Shown: one piece after another, positions 1 to 7,677 of the stretch
Layout: each line of letters begins with the position of its first letter
How positions within the stretch are numbered: the stretch's first letter is position 1
From: Parachlamydiales bacterium
GTDB taxonomy: Bacteria; Chlamydiota; Chlamydiia; Chlamydiales; Rhabdochlamydiaceae
NCBI GenBank assembly: GCA_020050965.1
Contig: JAGVJV010000048.1
Span: 1 to 12,012, forward strand
Length of the DNA: 12,012 bases
Direction of reading: 5' to 3'
Program-made: the position numbers and the translations under genes
Notes under the pieces: generated by a model
The model's database searches: none
Told to the model about the DNA's origin: nothing
Seen by the model: the letters and a program-made list of their open reading frames with translations, nothing else

Positions 1-3000
1 AACGATCGTAAACGGGTTCATATTACTAATATTGAACCGTTTACGATCATTGAATCGCGGGAGCTTTCGCGTGGGTCCAAATCAACGTTTCAGGCCGACC
101 GCAGTATAAACGCCCTCTCTTGTTCGCTAGGACTTTCAGCTGGTAGTGCAGGTAGTCTTTTATCAGCAAATCCGTTGCCCTTAGCCATCGGGTTGAGTTT
201 CTGCCTGCCTTCAGTTTATGCTCAAAGCACGATTCCAGACGATACAGTTTTTAGAGACCAAAATATAAAAAATACATTTCATTTCTTTGCTGAACCAATA
301 TTAAAAGTGCTGGTAGTCGGGACTGCAGTAGCCACTTTTCCAGAGTCTGCGGTCTTGGGAACAATCGCTGGAGGCGCAGGATATGAAACTCTTAGCCTCC
401 TTTGGTCTCAAAGAAAAAAAAATGGCCTTATTGATGAAAATGTGCAAAAAAATCTTCAATATTGGCGAACAGAGTTTGCTTATAAATCAGAATATGGCAC
501 AACTTCCGAACAAAAACAAATTAATTGGGGGAGAATGCTAACCCAAGATCTTATGAATAGTAAAATGGACGGTAATGAAATTATATTCATTAAACCCATT
601 TTACAAAATTTGCAAGATATAGTCGAAAATACAGTTTTGACTCAGGAAAGATTAATTCTATCACTTAGAAGTCTCAGTGGAGAACATTACAATCTCCAAG
701 GGTCGCATAATCGATTAGTTTTAAATCATAATGAACTCGTTAAGACCACAAATACCATTATAAAAGAGGTGTCGGAGTTAAAAAAAGAATATCAGGAATG
801 TCAAAAAAATCTCAAAGCTCTCAATGCTCGCATGGGAAAGGCTGAAGTAGGCATCAAAGTTAATGCGCAAGAGATCAAAGATCTTGCTCAAAAGACAGCA
901 GCTTCATTTGAAAAGGTTTCAACATATCTCGATCAGATGAGTACAAGAATCGACACTACCGAAAACCTAGCACAAAATACTGCTGTTCTGACAAACCTTT
1001 TGGTAGAACAAGCGATGATGATCTCAACCAGAGGTTTTGAATCGGATAAAGAGATAATGAACCTTGAAAAAGAAAAGCAAGAAGCATTCGATAGAAAAGA
1101 CTATGCTGCAGCAATGGGCGTTGCGACCAAATTAAAAAAAGCCATTCAAAAGGAAACAGAAAACCGGCAAGATTTTGAGCAGCAGTTGAATGGAATTGCA
1201 GCTGGTATAGGGATGATGGCCCTGTTTGTAAAATTAGGTGGGGGACATAAAGAAGCACATTTTATCAATACAGTAGGGCACTCTGCAATTAAGGTTGTTC
1301 ATGCTATTCAAATGATAAGAAAAGGACTAGAAGGGGCAGAACTGTTAATTCAGATGTCAACCATCGCTGGTGCTATCGGTGCCATTGCGAGTCTTTTTAT
1401 GGATGAACAGTCCTCAATCGATGCGCAGATCTTGGAAGCAATCAAACTGCTTTCAGAAAAATTGGACGAATTCCGCACAGAAATGAACCAGAGATTTAAT
1501 AGAATAGAAAGTATGATCGAAGGGCATCATAGATATATGATTATCCGTTTTGATCATCTTTTAGAAATCATGGTGAAATTTCAAAGACAACTACTCGACG
1601 AGTTTAGAAAGCTCAAGAAAGACATAAGTGGAATTATAGGACTAGCATCTGCTATCAAAAATGATATAGCCGATTTTGAAAGAAAAGTCGATGAAGCATT
1701 CATGCGTCTGCACATACGGCCATACCGAACAGCGAAAAAACTGGCATTGGAATTCCATCGATTAAACCCTAATGCAACTATGTCTGCCGAAAAACAAGAG
1801 CAATTTTATTCAACATTTAGGACATGGCCTACGCTAGAAGTCACGGACCCAGCGGTGACGGGATATTCAGCAGAACAAGGGTTTGAAAAGGTTGCTGAAG
1901 TGGTTAAGAAAGCAGGCATTGATCTCCATATTCAATCCCTTGCTAATTTAGCAACAGATAGATCTTTAAAGCTTCGAGGCATTAAAGAATTACCAAACCC
2001 TGCACTTTGGGTAGATGCTGTCGAAACGTTTTTAGAGTTTCTTTGGCTAACTCCAGAATTTAAGTTAAATTCTAATCATCAGTTAGTTTTTGACCAAATT
2101 CGCAATACAGGAGCTCGTTTTCAAAAATTTGTGATTTCGTTACAAAATTCACCTGAATTTTATCATAACTTAATTAATTTATATCGAGAAAAATTACACA
2201 AAGTCCAAGATACATTTAAACAACTAGTCATAGAGACAATAAATAAAAAGACCACAAAAGAACAAGCTGATCTATTCAACAATGCATTAATAGGCAAAGT
2301 AACTGAAGGTATTACAGCTTATATTCAAAAAAGCACTCAATATTCTCAAATTTATAGAGTATTTCTCATGTCAGATCCAATCTATAATATCATCTATTCT
2401 ATTGTTTCGGACAATCTAAAAATAAAAGACCTAGACTCTTTTACTAAATACAAAATACGCAGACTGTCCTACCATTTTATATTATTGTATTTAAAAACTG
2501 AAATAGAAGTATATGAAGCAATTGAAAAAATGGGAAATGAAATACATCACGGAGCCAAGGAGAAACTACCAGATTATCAAAAACTTCTGAAAGATGATCC
2601 CATAACAGTAATAAATAACTCGAGAAAGTTATTTAATTTGGCTAGTGATATCTTCTCTGAAAATTTCAAATTAGAAAAGGAGGATTCATTTACAGAAAAG
2701 TCAATGAATAAAACTGTCCATTCTGTTTTGCCAGAACATCTAAGAAAGGAATCAGAAAAAACACAGTCTGACATGCTGAAATTAGTAGAACAAATTAGAG
2801 AGACATTTACAAAAATAACATCAAATTTTCAAGCCATTGAAGTTGACTGGACAAAAACCCAAGAACAAATTAGAAATACACTAAACCTCAAAAATGACAA
2901 TGATTATATGTTTCACCATGAACTAGATGTTCATTTAAAAGAACTAGATTCCGATATTGCAAAAAAAACTACAGACTATCAAAGCGAAGAGAGAGCATAT

Positions 3001-3612
3001 CTAAATGCGCAACGTCATTTAAACGCACTGTCACAAATCCTTCCTAGAGCTCGCCAAGATGAAGGCTTTGAAAATCGCCTATTTAGAGCATTTAAAACTC
3101 AAACAAAACGTGATGAAACATATTTCTATCTTTTGCACCATTTAAGCCAAAGTGAAAGAGAGGAAATCCATGGAACATTATACTCTGAACTGATAAACCC
3201 CATCTCCCAATTATCTAAAGATCTCCAAGAAGTTGATACGTATCATGTTCTTTTAGAAGCTTATATCCGGCTTGGTTTCAACCATGATTTTTATAATAAC
3301 CTGGATTTTAGAATGCTATTTGAGAGTATATGGTCCCAAAATGCAATCAAAAATAGTATTGGTAGATGGAATGCCTCTATAGCTGAAGAGATGCCCTATA
3401 TTCAGATCGCAGATAAGGCGCTTCCTAATCTGGAAGAACTTCAAAAAGGGATTTTCGAAAGGATAACAGAGCTGGCCTTGGCAAGAGATGAATCGGGTGA
3501 AAATTTTAAGCTACGCACGGGCTATGACAGTGTTGATGAAGCTCAGCTGAAGCTCTATTTATATGAAGAACTGTTTTTGCCTAAACCCAACGCAACATCA
3601 CTTGCTGGGTAG
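1..3612 (+). CDS. Large coiled-coil protein with hydrophobic segments, function unknown (5' end outside window)
   Basis: I do not recognise the family. The frame has no stop from base 1 to the TAG at 3610-3612 (1,203 residues in the window). No ATG or GTG start is seen in it before TTG 175, so the start probably lies upstream. From TTG 175 the first residues (PLAIGLSFCLPSVYAQ) resemble the core and cleavage site of a signal peptide, but that TTG has no Shine-Dalgarno sequence and no basic residues follow it. Numbering from TTG 175, there is a hydrophobic region at 41-77, heptad-like helical sequence at about 145-335, a glycine/alanine-rich hydrophobic segment at 340-355 and another at 390-409. 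A second coiled coil spans 413-510, and a long hydrophilic, probably helical C-terminal half runs to 1145. Two hydrophobic segments between coiled coils recall alpha-helical pore-forming toxins or chlamydial inclusion-membrane proteins; this is analogy only. The centre is much more AT-rich than lepA. It is convergent with lepA. Confidence 0.85.
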   Translation, partial: NDRKRVHITNIEPFTIIESRELSRGSKSTFQADRSINALSCSLGLSAGSAGSLLSANPLPLAIGLSFCLPSVYAQSTIPDDTVFRDQNIKNTFHFFAEPILKVLVVGTAVATFPESAVLGTIAGGAGYETLSLLWSQRKKNGLIDENVQKNLQYWRTEFAYKSEYGTTSEQKQINWGRMLTQDLMNSKMDGNEIIFIKPILQNLQDIVENTVLTQERLILSLRSLSGEHYNLQGSHNRLVLNHNELVKTTNTIIKEVSELKKEYQECQKNLKALNARMGKAEVGIKVNAQEIKDLAQKTAASFEKVSTYLDQMSTRIDTTENLAQNTAVLTNLLVEQAMMISTRGFESDKEIMNLEKEKQEAFDRKDYAAAMGVATKLKKAIQKETENRQDFEQQLNGIAAGIGMMALFVKLGGGHKEAHFINTVGHSAIKVVHAIQMIRKGLEGAELLIQMSTIAGAIGAIASLFMDEQSSIDAQILEAIKLLSEKLDEFRTEMNQRFNRIESMIEGHHRYMIIRFDHLLEIMVKFQRQLLDEFRKLKKDISGIIGLASAIKNDIADFERKVDEAFMRLHIRPYRTAKKLALEFHRLNPNATMSAEKQEQFYSTFRTWPTLEVTDPAVTGYSAEQGFEKVAEVVKKAGIDLHIQSLANLATDRSLKLRGIKELPNPALWVDAVETFLEFLWLTPEFKLNSNHQLVFDQIRNTGARFQKFVISLQNSPEFYHNLINLYREKLHKVQDTFKQLVIETINKKTTKEQADLFNNALIGKVTEGITAYIQKSTQYSQIYRVFLMSDPIYNIIYSIVSDNLKIKDLDSFTKYKIRRLSYHFILLYLKTEIEVYEAIEKMGNEIHHGAKEKLPDYQKLLKDDPITVINNSRKLFNLASDIFSENFKLEKEDSFTEKSMNKTVHSVLPEHLRKESEKTQSDMLKLVEQIRETFTKITSNFQAIEVDWTKTQEQIRNTLNLKNDNDYMFHHELDVHLKELDSDIAKKTTDYQSEERAYLNAQRHLNALSQILPRARQDEGFENRLFRAFKTQTKRDETYFYLLHHLSQSEREEIHGTLYSELINPISQLSKDLQEVDTYHVLLEAYIRLGFNHDFYNNLDFRMLFESIWSQNAIKNSIGRWNASIAEEMPYIQIADKALPNLEELQKGIFERITELALARDESGENFKLRTGYDSVDEAQLKLYLYEELFLPKPNATSLAG
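4..48. repeat. Imperfect inverted repeat inside the open frame at the left edge
   Basis: Bases 4-20 are the reverse complement of 33-48 apart from one extra G in the left arm, with a 12-base AT-rich loop (21-32). The stem has about 16 pairs. It lies in the open frame of the large protein gene and is not followed by a T-run, so it is probably not a terminator. It may be a chance or structural element, or a remnant of a palindromic repeat. Confidence 0.5.
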
Positions 3613-3623
3613 CGGCAAAAGTT

Positions 3624-5429
3624 CTACTCTGCCTTCAGAACATCCATGAAAGCCGATTGCGGGATATTGACCTTCCCGATCTCTTTCATCTTCTTCTTAC
3701 CCTTCTTCTGCTTTTCCCAAAGCTTCCGTTTACGGGTAATATCGCCGCCGTAGCACTTGGCGGTGACGTTCTTGGAGAGAGCTGCAATGGTTTCGCGGCC
3801 GATGATCTTGCCCCCAATTGCGGCTTGGATGGGCACTTTGAATTGCTGGCGTGGGATCACTTCCACTAATTTCTTGCAAAGCGCGCGCCCTTTTCCTTCC
3901 GCCTTCGAGCGGTGGACAAGGCATGAGAAGGCGTCGACCGGCTCTTCGTTCACCCGGATTTCCAGTTTGACGATATCGGAGAGCTCATATTTATCAAATT
4001 CGTAATCAAAGGAGCCGTAGCCTCGGGTAACCGACTTGAGCTTGTCGTTAAAATCGGTGATGATTTCATTGAGTGGGATTCGGTAAGTCATGAGAAGCCG
4101 TCTCGCATCCATCGTCTCCGTATTGATCTGCTCCCCTCGCTTTTCTAAACATAGGCCCATGATCGCTCCCAGATATTCAGAAGGGGTCATGATGCGGCAT
4201 TTCACCCAAGGCTCCTCGACATATTCGATGTGGGCAGGATCGGGATATTGGGCGACGTTATCGATCATTTTCTCTTCGCCAGAAGTGAGGGTAAATTTGT
4301 AGACGACGCTCGGCGCAGTCGTGATGATGTCCAGGTCGAATTCTCGTTGAAGCCTCTCGAAGACGATTTCCAAATGGAGCAGCCCTAAAAATCCGCATCT
4401 AAAGCCAAAGCCAAGCGCTAGGCTGCTCTCCTGCTCGACATAGAGGGCCGAATCGTTGAGTTGTAGTTTTGCTAGGGCATCGCGCACAGCCTCAAAATCG
4501 GAGGTATCAACAGGATAGATCCCAGCAAAAACAACCGGGGTGATCAATCGGAAGCCTGGGAGGGGCTCGCTAGCAGGATATTTTTTTAAGGTGACGGTCT
4601 CGCCCACCTTGACGTCGCTCGTATTTTTGATGTTGCAGGCAATATAGCCCACTTCGCCTGGACGGAGTTTTTCAACCGGTTTTTCATTGGGTGAGAAAAT
4701 CCCCACTTCTAGCACATCGAAGGTTTTGTCAGAGGCCATGAAGTAGATCTGGCTTTTCTTGGTGATCTCACCACTCATGACGCGGATATAGACCATGACC
4801 CCACGATACGGATCATAATGGGAATCGAATACTAGAGCTCGTAGAATATCGTCTTTGGGCTCTTCTGGAGGGGGAACTTCATGGAGAATATGCTCAAGCA
4901 CCTCTTTGATCCCTTTCCCAGTTTTAGCCGAGGCGAGGACGCTACCTGTGGTGTCGATTCCAATCACGTCTTCAATTTGCTGTTTCACTCCTTCTGGATC
5001 GGCGGCAGGCAAGTCAACTTTATTGATCACCGGAACAATCGTCAGCCCCCTTTCGAGCGCCAAGTGGACGTTGGCCAAGCTCTGGGCCTGCACCCCTTGA
5101 ACCGCATCGACGACCAGCAAGGCCCCTTCGCAAGCAGCCAGGGAGCGGGATACCTCATAAGAAAAGTCCACGTGCCCAGGAGTATCGATAAAATTAATTT
5201 GATAGGCCTGTCCATCTTCAGCCTCATACCACATGGTGACCGGGTGGGCTTTAATCGTGATCCCCCTCTCCCGCTCTAGATCCATGTCATCGAGCACCTG
5301 TTCGACCATCTCCCTCGAGGAAAGGGTCTTAGTGAGCTCGAGGAGCCGGTCGGCAATCGTCGACTTGCCGTGGTCAATGTGGGCAATAATGGAAAAATTT
5401 CTTATATGTTTCAGGTCGTATTCGTGCAT
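3624..5429 (-). CDS. lepA: Elongation factor 4 (LepA), ribosomal back-translocase GTPase
   Basis: EF4/LepA is a ribosome-bound GTPase of the EF-G family that acts on stalled or mistranslocated ribosomes. The 601 residues are full length for the family. The G motifs are all present: G1 AHIDHGKS at 16-23, G2 ERGITI at 54-59, G3 DTPGH at 82-86, G4 NKVD at 136-139 and G5 SAK at 167-169. The LepA-specific C-terminus is present too, with CYGGDITRKRKLWEKQKKGK near residues 560-580. The ATG at 5427-5429 fits the family start (HIRNFSIIAHIDHGK follows closely). No clear Shine-Dalgarno sequence precedes it. The gene ends 11 bases from the stop of the convergent large protein gene and is divergent from the USP gene. 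Identification is very secure. Confidence 0.98.
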   Translation of the reverse strand: MHEYDLKHIRNFSIIAHIDHGKSTIADRLLELTKTLSSREMVEQVLDDMDLERERGITIKAHPVTMWYEAEDGQAYQINFIDTPGHVDFSYEVSRSLAACEGALLVVDAVQGVQAQSLANVHLALERGLTIVPVINKVDLPAADPEGVKQQIEDVIGIDTTGSVLASAKTGKGIKEVLEHILHEVPPPEEPKDDILRALVFDSHYDPYRGVMVYIRVMSGEITKKSQIYFMASDKTFDVLEVGIFSPNEKPVEKLRPGEVGYIACNIKNTSDVKVGETVTLKKYPASEPLPGFRLITPVVFAGIYPVDTSDFEAVRDALAKLQLNDSALYVEQESSLALGFGFRCGFLGLLHLEIVFERLQREFDLDIITTAPSVVYKFTLTSGEEKMIDNVAQYPDPAHIEYVEEPWVKCRIMTPSEYLGAIMGLCLEKRGEQINTETMDARRLLMTYRIPLNEIITDFNDKLKSVTRGYGSFDYEFDKYELSDIVKLEIRVNEEPVDAFSCLVHRSKAEGKGRALCKKLVEVIPRQQFKVPIQAAIGGKIIGRETIAALSKNVTAKCYGGDITRKRKLWEKQKKGKKKMKEIGKVNIPQSAFMDVLKAE

Positions 5430-5476
5430 AGCCCATTAGGATAAGGGATATTGAGGATGTTTTCAAGGTAGGAAAT

Positions 5477-5505
5477 TTTATTCGATTTATGATATGATAG
5501 GTCAA
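5477..5505 (-). promoter_or_regulatory. Candidate sigma-70-type promoter for lepA
   Basis: Reading the minus strand, TTGACC (5505-5500, five of six matches to the -35 consensus) is followed by a 17-base spacer and AATAAA (5482-5477, four of six to the -10). Transcription would start near 5470, giving a leader of about 40 bases before the lepA ATG. It lies in the 93-base divergent region shared with the USP gene, so the two promoters would overlap or compete. No equally good plus-strand promoter was seen there, only TATGAT-like hexamers near 5489-5498 without a -35. Confidence 0.45.
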
Positions 5506-5522
5506 AATAAATAGGTAAAGTA

Positions 5523-7529
5523 ATGGCAACGAGCAGGATCCCATCAGTTACTCCTCTAGCCCAAGCCAAGGCTCCCCAAGAGGCAAAACTATCCAAGACC
5601 GATTGGAAAGTCCATGCCCTGGTGGTGCTCAGCTACCTATTAATCGGGATCGGCCTCCTCTTAGCCTTCTCTTCTTTCTATCTCGCTTTCACCGTCAACC
5701 CAATGATCGCTGCCGCTGCCCCTTCCTTGCCGATCGCACTAGGAGCTTTGGGTCTGCATTACGGCTCAGGACAACGTGCGGATGTAAAACCTCAGGTCCC
5801 AACTCGCCCTGCATCCCCTGTTGAACGACCCCCTATAGGGATTGAGAATCCTAGTGGAGGAAATTGCTGGATCAATGCCTCTCTCCAACTCCTTTTCAAT
5901 CTTCCGGGTTATAAAAGGGCTATGCAAAAGGTGCTGATGAGTACTGATCTAGAGCTTGCACCTCTTCGTAAAGCCTATTTATCTTATTTGAAGGGTGAGG
6001 ATGTCGACTCTCAAGAAATTAGAACATGGCTCCATGCGCAAAAGTCAAGCATTCCAATCGAATCATCTACACAGCGTTCTTATGAAGACTGTCTCGAAAC
6101 GATTCTTTATAAAATTGGGTATTCTCTGCCAAAAGAAATAAGACATCGAGTTACTTGGGAAGGTGATATAGGTAAGTCGGACAGAAGACCTTCTTCACCT
6201 TCCTGTTCTATCGAACTTAGCATTCATTTAACTAAAACGGGTTATGATGTCACGAAAGCTTTAGACGATTATTTCTATAGTGAAGATCGTTTTGAAAATG
6301 GACAAGTAGCGCGCGATTTGCTCACTTTCGAGAAAGCACCCGATAGCTTTGGGGTAAAATGTTGTGATTCGAAAGACTATTTTGCAAAAAAATCTACTGA
6401 GCAACTCAAGGGAGCGATGGAAACCCGTTTGAAATCGACTCAAGTTGGAGAAGATACCCACTATTTCTGTGATGCATTCATTGTTCATGATGGCACTGAA
6501 AATGATCTCGGCCACTTCATTTCGTACATTAATAAAAATGGGCAGTGGTGGGAAGCAGATGATCAGAAAAAGCCTATAGTAAGACAAATCGATCTGGCAG
6601 AAGTTGAGACTAAGCTCGCAAATGCCTCTTTTGTTCATTATACTTCCGAACGTCAACCTGAAATTAAATTCAGCCCAGTGGTTATGAAAGAGTTTCCTCC
6701 TGCCGGCATTAAGAACGCTAGTGCAAATTGTTGGGCAAACTCCATCATCCAGTTCCTTACAAATGCCCCAACGATTGCCGCTCAAGTCTTCGCCAATAAG
6801 AATGGACCTTGCTCAGCACTGACGTCTTTGATCCAAACTTACTATCAGGCTCAATTGGAAGGGAAAACACTTGCGGACAAGGTCGATAGCCAGGTCTTAC
6901 GCCTATCACTCAATAATGTCCCGAAAAGCGTCGATGAACATGTTTGCGTTGGAGAAGGGCTGGAAGAGATTTTTGATCATGCTGGGTTCCAGTACGAAAT
7001 GCAGCAGGAATATCGCTCTAAAAATGGTCTTAGCACAACTCAGCAAAGCATTCAAAAGGTCGACTTGGATCTGATGACTCCCAGCCGTGATTTTAAAAAA
7101 CTTTTAGCCAACTTCTTCACAACAAAGATGGAAGAGGGGTCTAGTAAAACATTAAAATTTATTACCCCTCCCGATGATTTAGTCATCAAAGCACTCCGCT
7201 ATGGGCAGCAAGGAATAGGCAAGGATTTCGGTGGCAAAGCCATTAAAGATGCGATTACCGGTATCCCAGAACAATTGGAGCTTCCGAAAGAATACACACT
7301 GATGAACGAAGCCGTCCAGTATGAGTTGACTGGATGTATGGTTCAAAGTGGAAGCTTAAATGGGGGCCACTATGTCTGCCTTCTCAAGAAAGGAACTGTC
7401 TGGTATCTGATGAATGATTCATCCAAGAAAAAATTAGAGAAAAAAGAAGTTGAAGAGTATCTGAAGAAGGGATATTTCTTCCTCTACAACAAAATTTCTA
7501 ACGCGCCTATTGTCGCTCATTCGGGCTAA
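5523..7529 (+). CDS. Membrane-anchored protein with two tandem USP-type deubiquitinase domains (putative effector)
   Basis: USP (peptidase C19) enzymes are cysteine proteases that cleave ubiquitin from proteins, so in a bacterium the likely targets are host conjugates. After an S/T/P/A-rich N-terminus, residues 30-58 and about 60-80 are hydrophobic and probably form a membrane hairpin. Domain 1 has a Cys box (GIENPSGGNCWINASLQ, Cys115), a PD-containing box near 277 and a His box (GHFISY, His331, then WW and DD, Asp347). Domain 2 has GIKNASANCWANSIIQ (Cys403), the USP-like PPDDLVIKALRYG at 549-561, GGHYV (His616), WY, Asp632 and a terminal YFFLY. Cys-to-His distances are 216 and 213 residues, and His-to-Asp is 16 in both, so this looks like an internal duplication. 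No CxxC zinc-finger pairs are present. ATG 5523 has AGG seven bases upstream. Secretion, perhaps by type III, and activity are inferred. Its 3' end overlaps a small minus-strand frame. Confidence 0.88.
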   Translation: MATSRIPSVTPLAQAKAPQEAKLSKTDWKVHALVVLSYLLIGIGLLLAFSSFYLAFTVNPMIAAAAPSLPIALGALGLHYGSGQRADVKPQVPTRPASPVERPPIGIENPSGGNCWINASLQLLFNLPGYKRAMQKVLMSTDLELAPLRKAYLSYLKGEDVDSQEIRTWLHAQKSSIPIESSTQRSYEDCLETILYKIGYSLPKEIRHRVTWEGDIGKSDRRPSSPSCSIELSIHLTKTGYDVTKALDDYFYSEDRFENGQVARDLLTFEKAPDSFGVKCCDSKDYFAKKSTEQLKGAMETRLKSTQVGEDTHYFCDAFIVHDGTENDLGHFISYINKNGQWWEADDQKKPIVRQIDLAEVETKLANASFVHYTSERQPEIKFSPVVMKEFPPAGIKNASANCWANSIIQFLTNAPTIAAQVFANKNGPCSALTSLIQTYYQAQLEGKTLADKVDSQVLRLSLNNVPKSVDEHVCVGEGLEEIFDHAGFQYEMQQEYRSKNGLSTTQQSIQKVDLDLMTPSRDFKKLLANFFTTKMEEGSSKTLKFITPPDDLVIKALRYGQQGIGKDFGGKAIKDAITGIPEQLELPKEYTLMNEAVQYELTGCMVQSGSLNGGHYVCLLKKGTVWYLMNDSSKKKLEKKEVEEYLKKGYFFLYNKISNAPIVAHSG

Positions 7530-7671
7530 TTGCCCTCGGCTGCTCTTTTTCTTCTGCTTTAATTTCCTGAGCAGGCACTTCCTCAGCCAAAAAATTTAAG
7601 ATTATAAATCCTCCGACTGCAATCAAAGCAACAATCAGCAATCCAAAAAATGGTTTAAAATGATTTTTCAT
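7507..7671 (-). CDS. Small single-pass membrane protein (54 residues), hypothetical
   Basis: This short frame starts with MKNHFKPFFG, followed by a hydrophobic stretch (about residues 8-28, LLIVALIAVGGFIILNFL) and a charged Glu/Lys/Gln-rich tail ending NERQ. The arrangement fits an N-in, single-membrane-segment protein. ATG 7671 is 6 bases after the stop of the pirin gene, and a TAAGG sequence at 7679-7675 is suitably placed as a ribosome-binding site, so it could be the third gene of a gnd-pirin operon. It is antisense to the last 23 bases of the USP gene. I do not recognise a family. It is credible because of the spacing, the ribosome-binding site and the membrane segment, but it is short. 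Confidence 0.55.
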   Translation of the reverse strand: MKNHFKPFFGLLIVALIAVGGFIILNFLAEEVPAQEIKAEEKEQPRAISPNERQ

Positions 7672-7677
7672 AAAGCC

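Noticed and set aside
4..48. Inverted repeat as an intrinsic terminator of an upstream gene
   Set aside because: No T-run follows the stem and the open reading frame continues through it.
175..177. TTG 175 as the definite start of the large protein
   Set aside because: There is no ribosome-binding site and the frame is open to base 1. It is kept only as an alternative start because the following residues resemble a signal peptide.
4881..5279. Plus-strand open frame of 132 codons antisense to lepA
   Set aside because: It is opposite the conserved GTPase domain of lepA and has no independent support.
6261..6785. Minus-strand open frame of 174 codons inside the USP gene
   Set aside because: The plus strand here encodes conserved USP motifs; the antisense translation has no domain features or ribosome-binding site.
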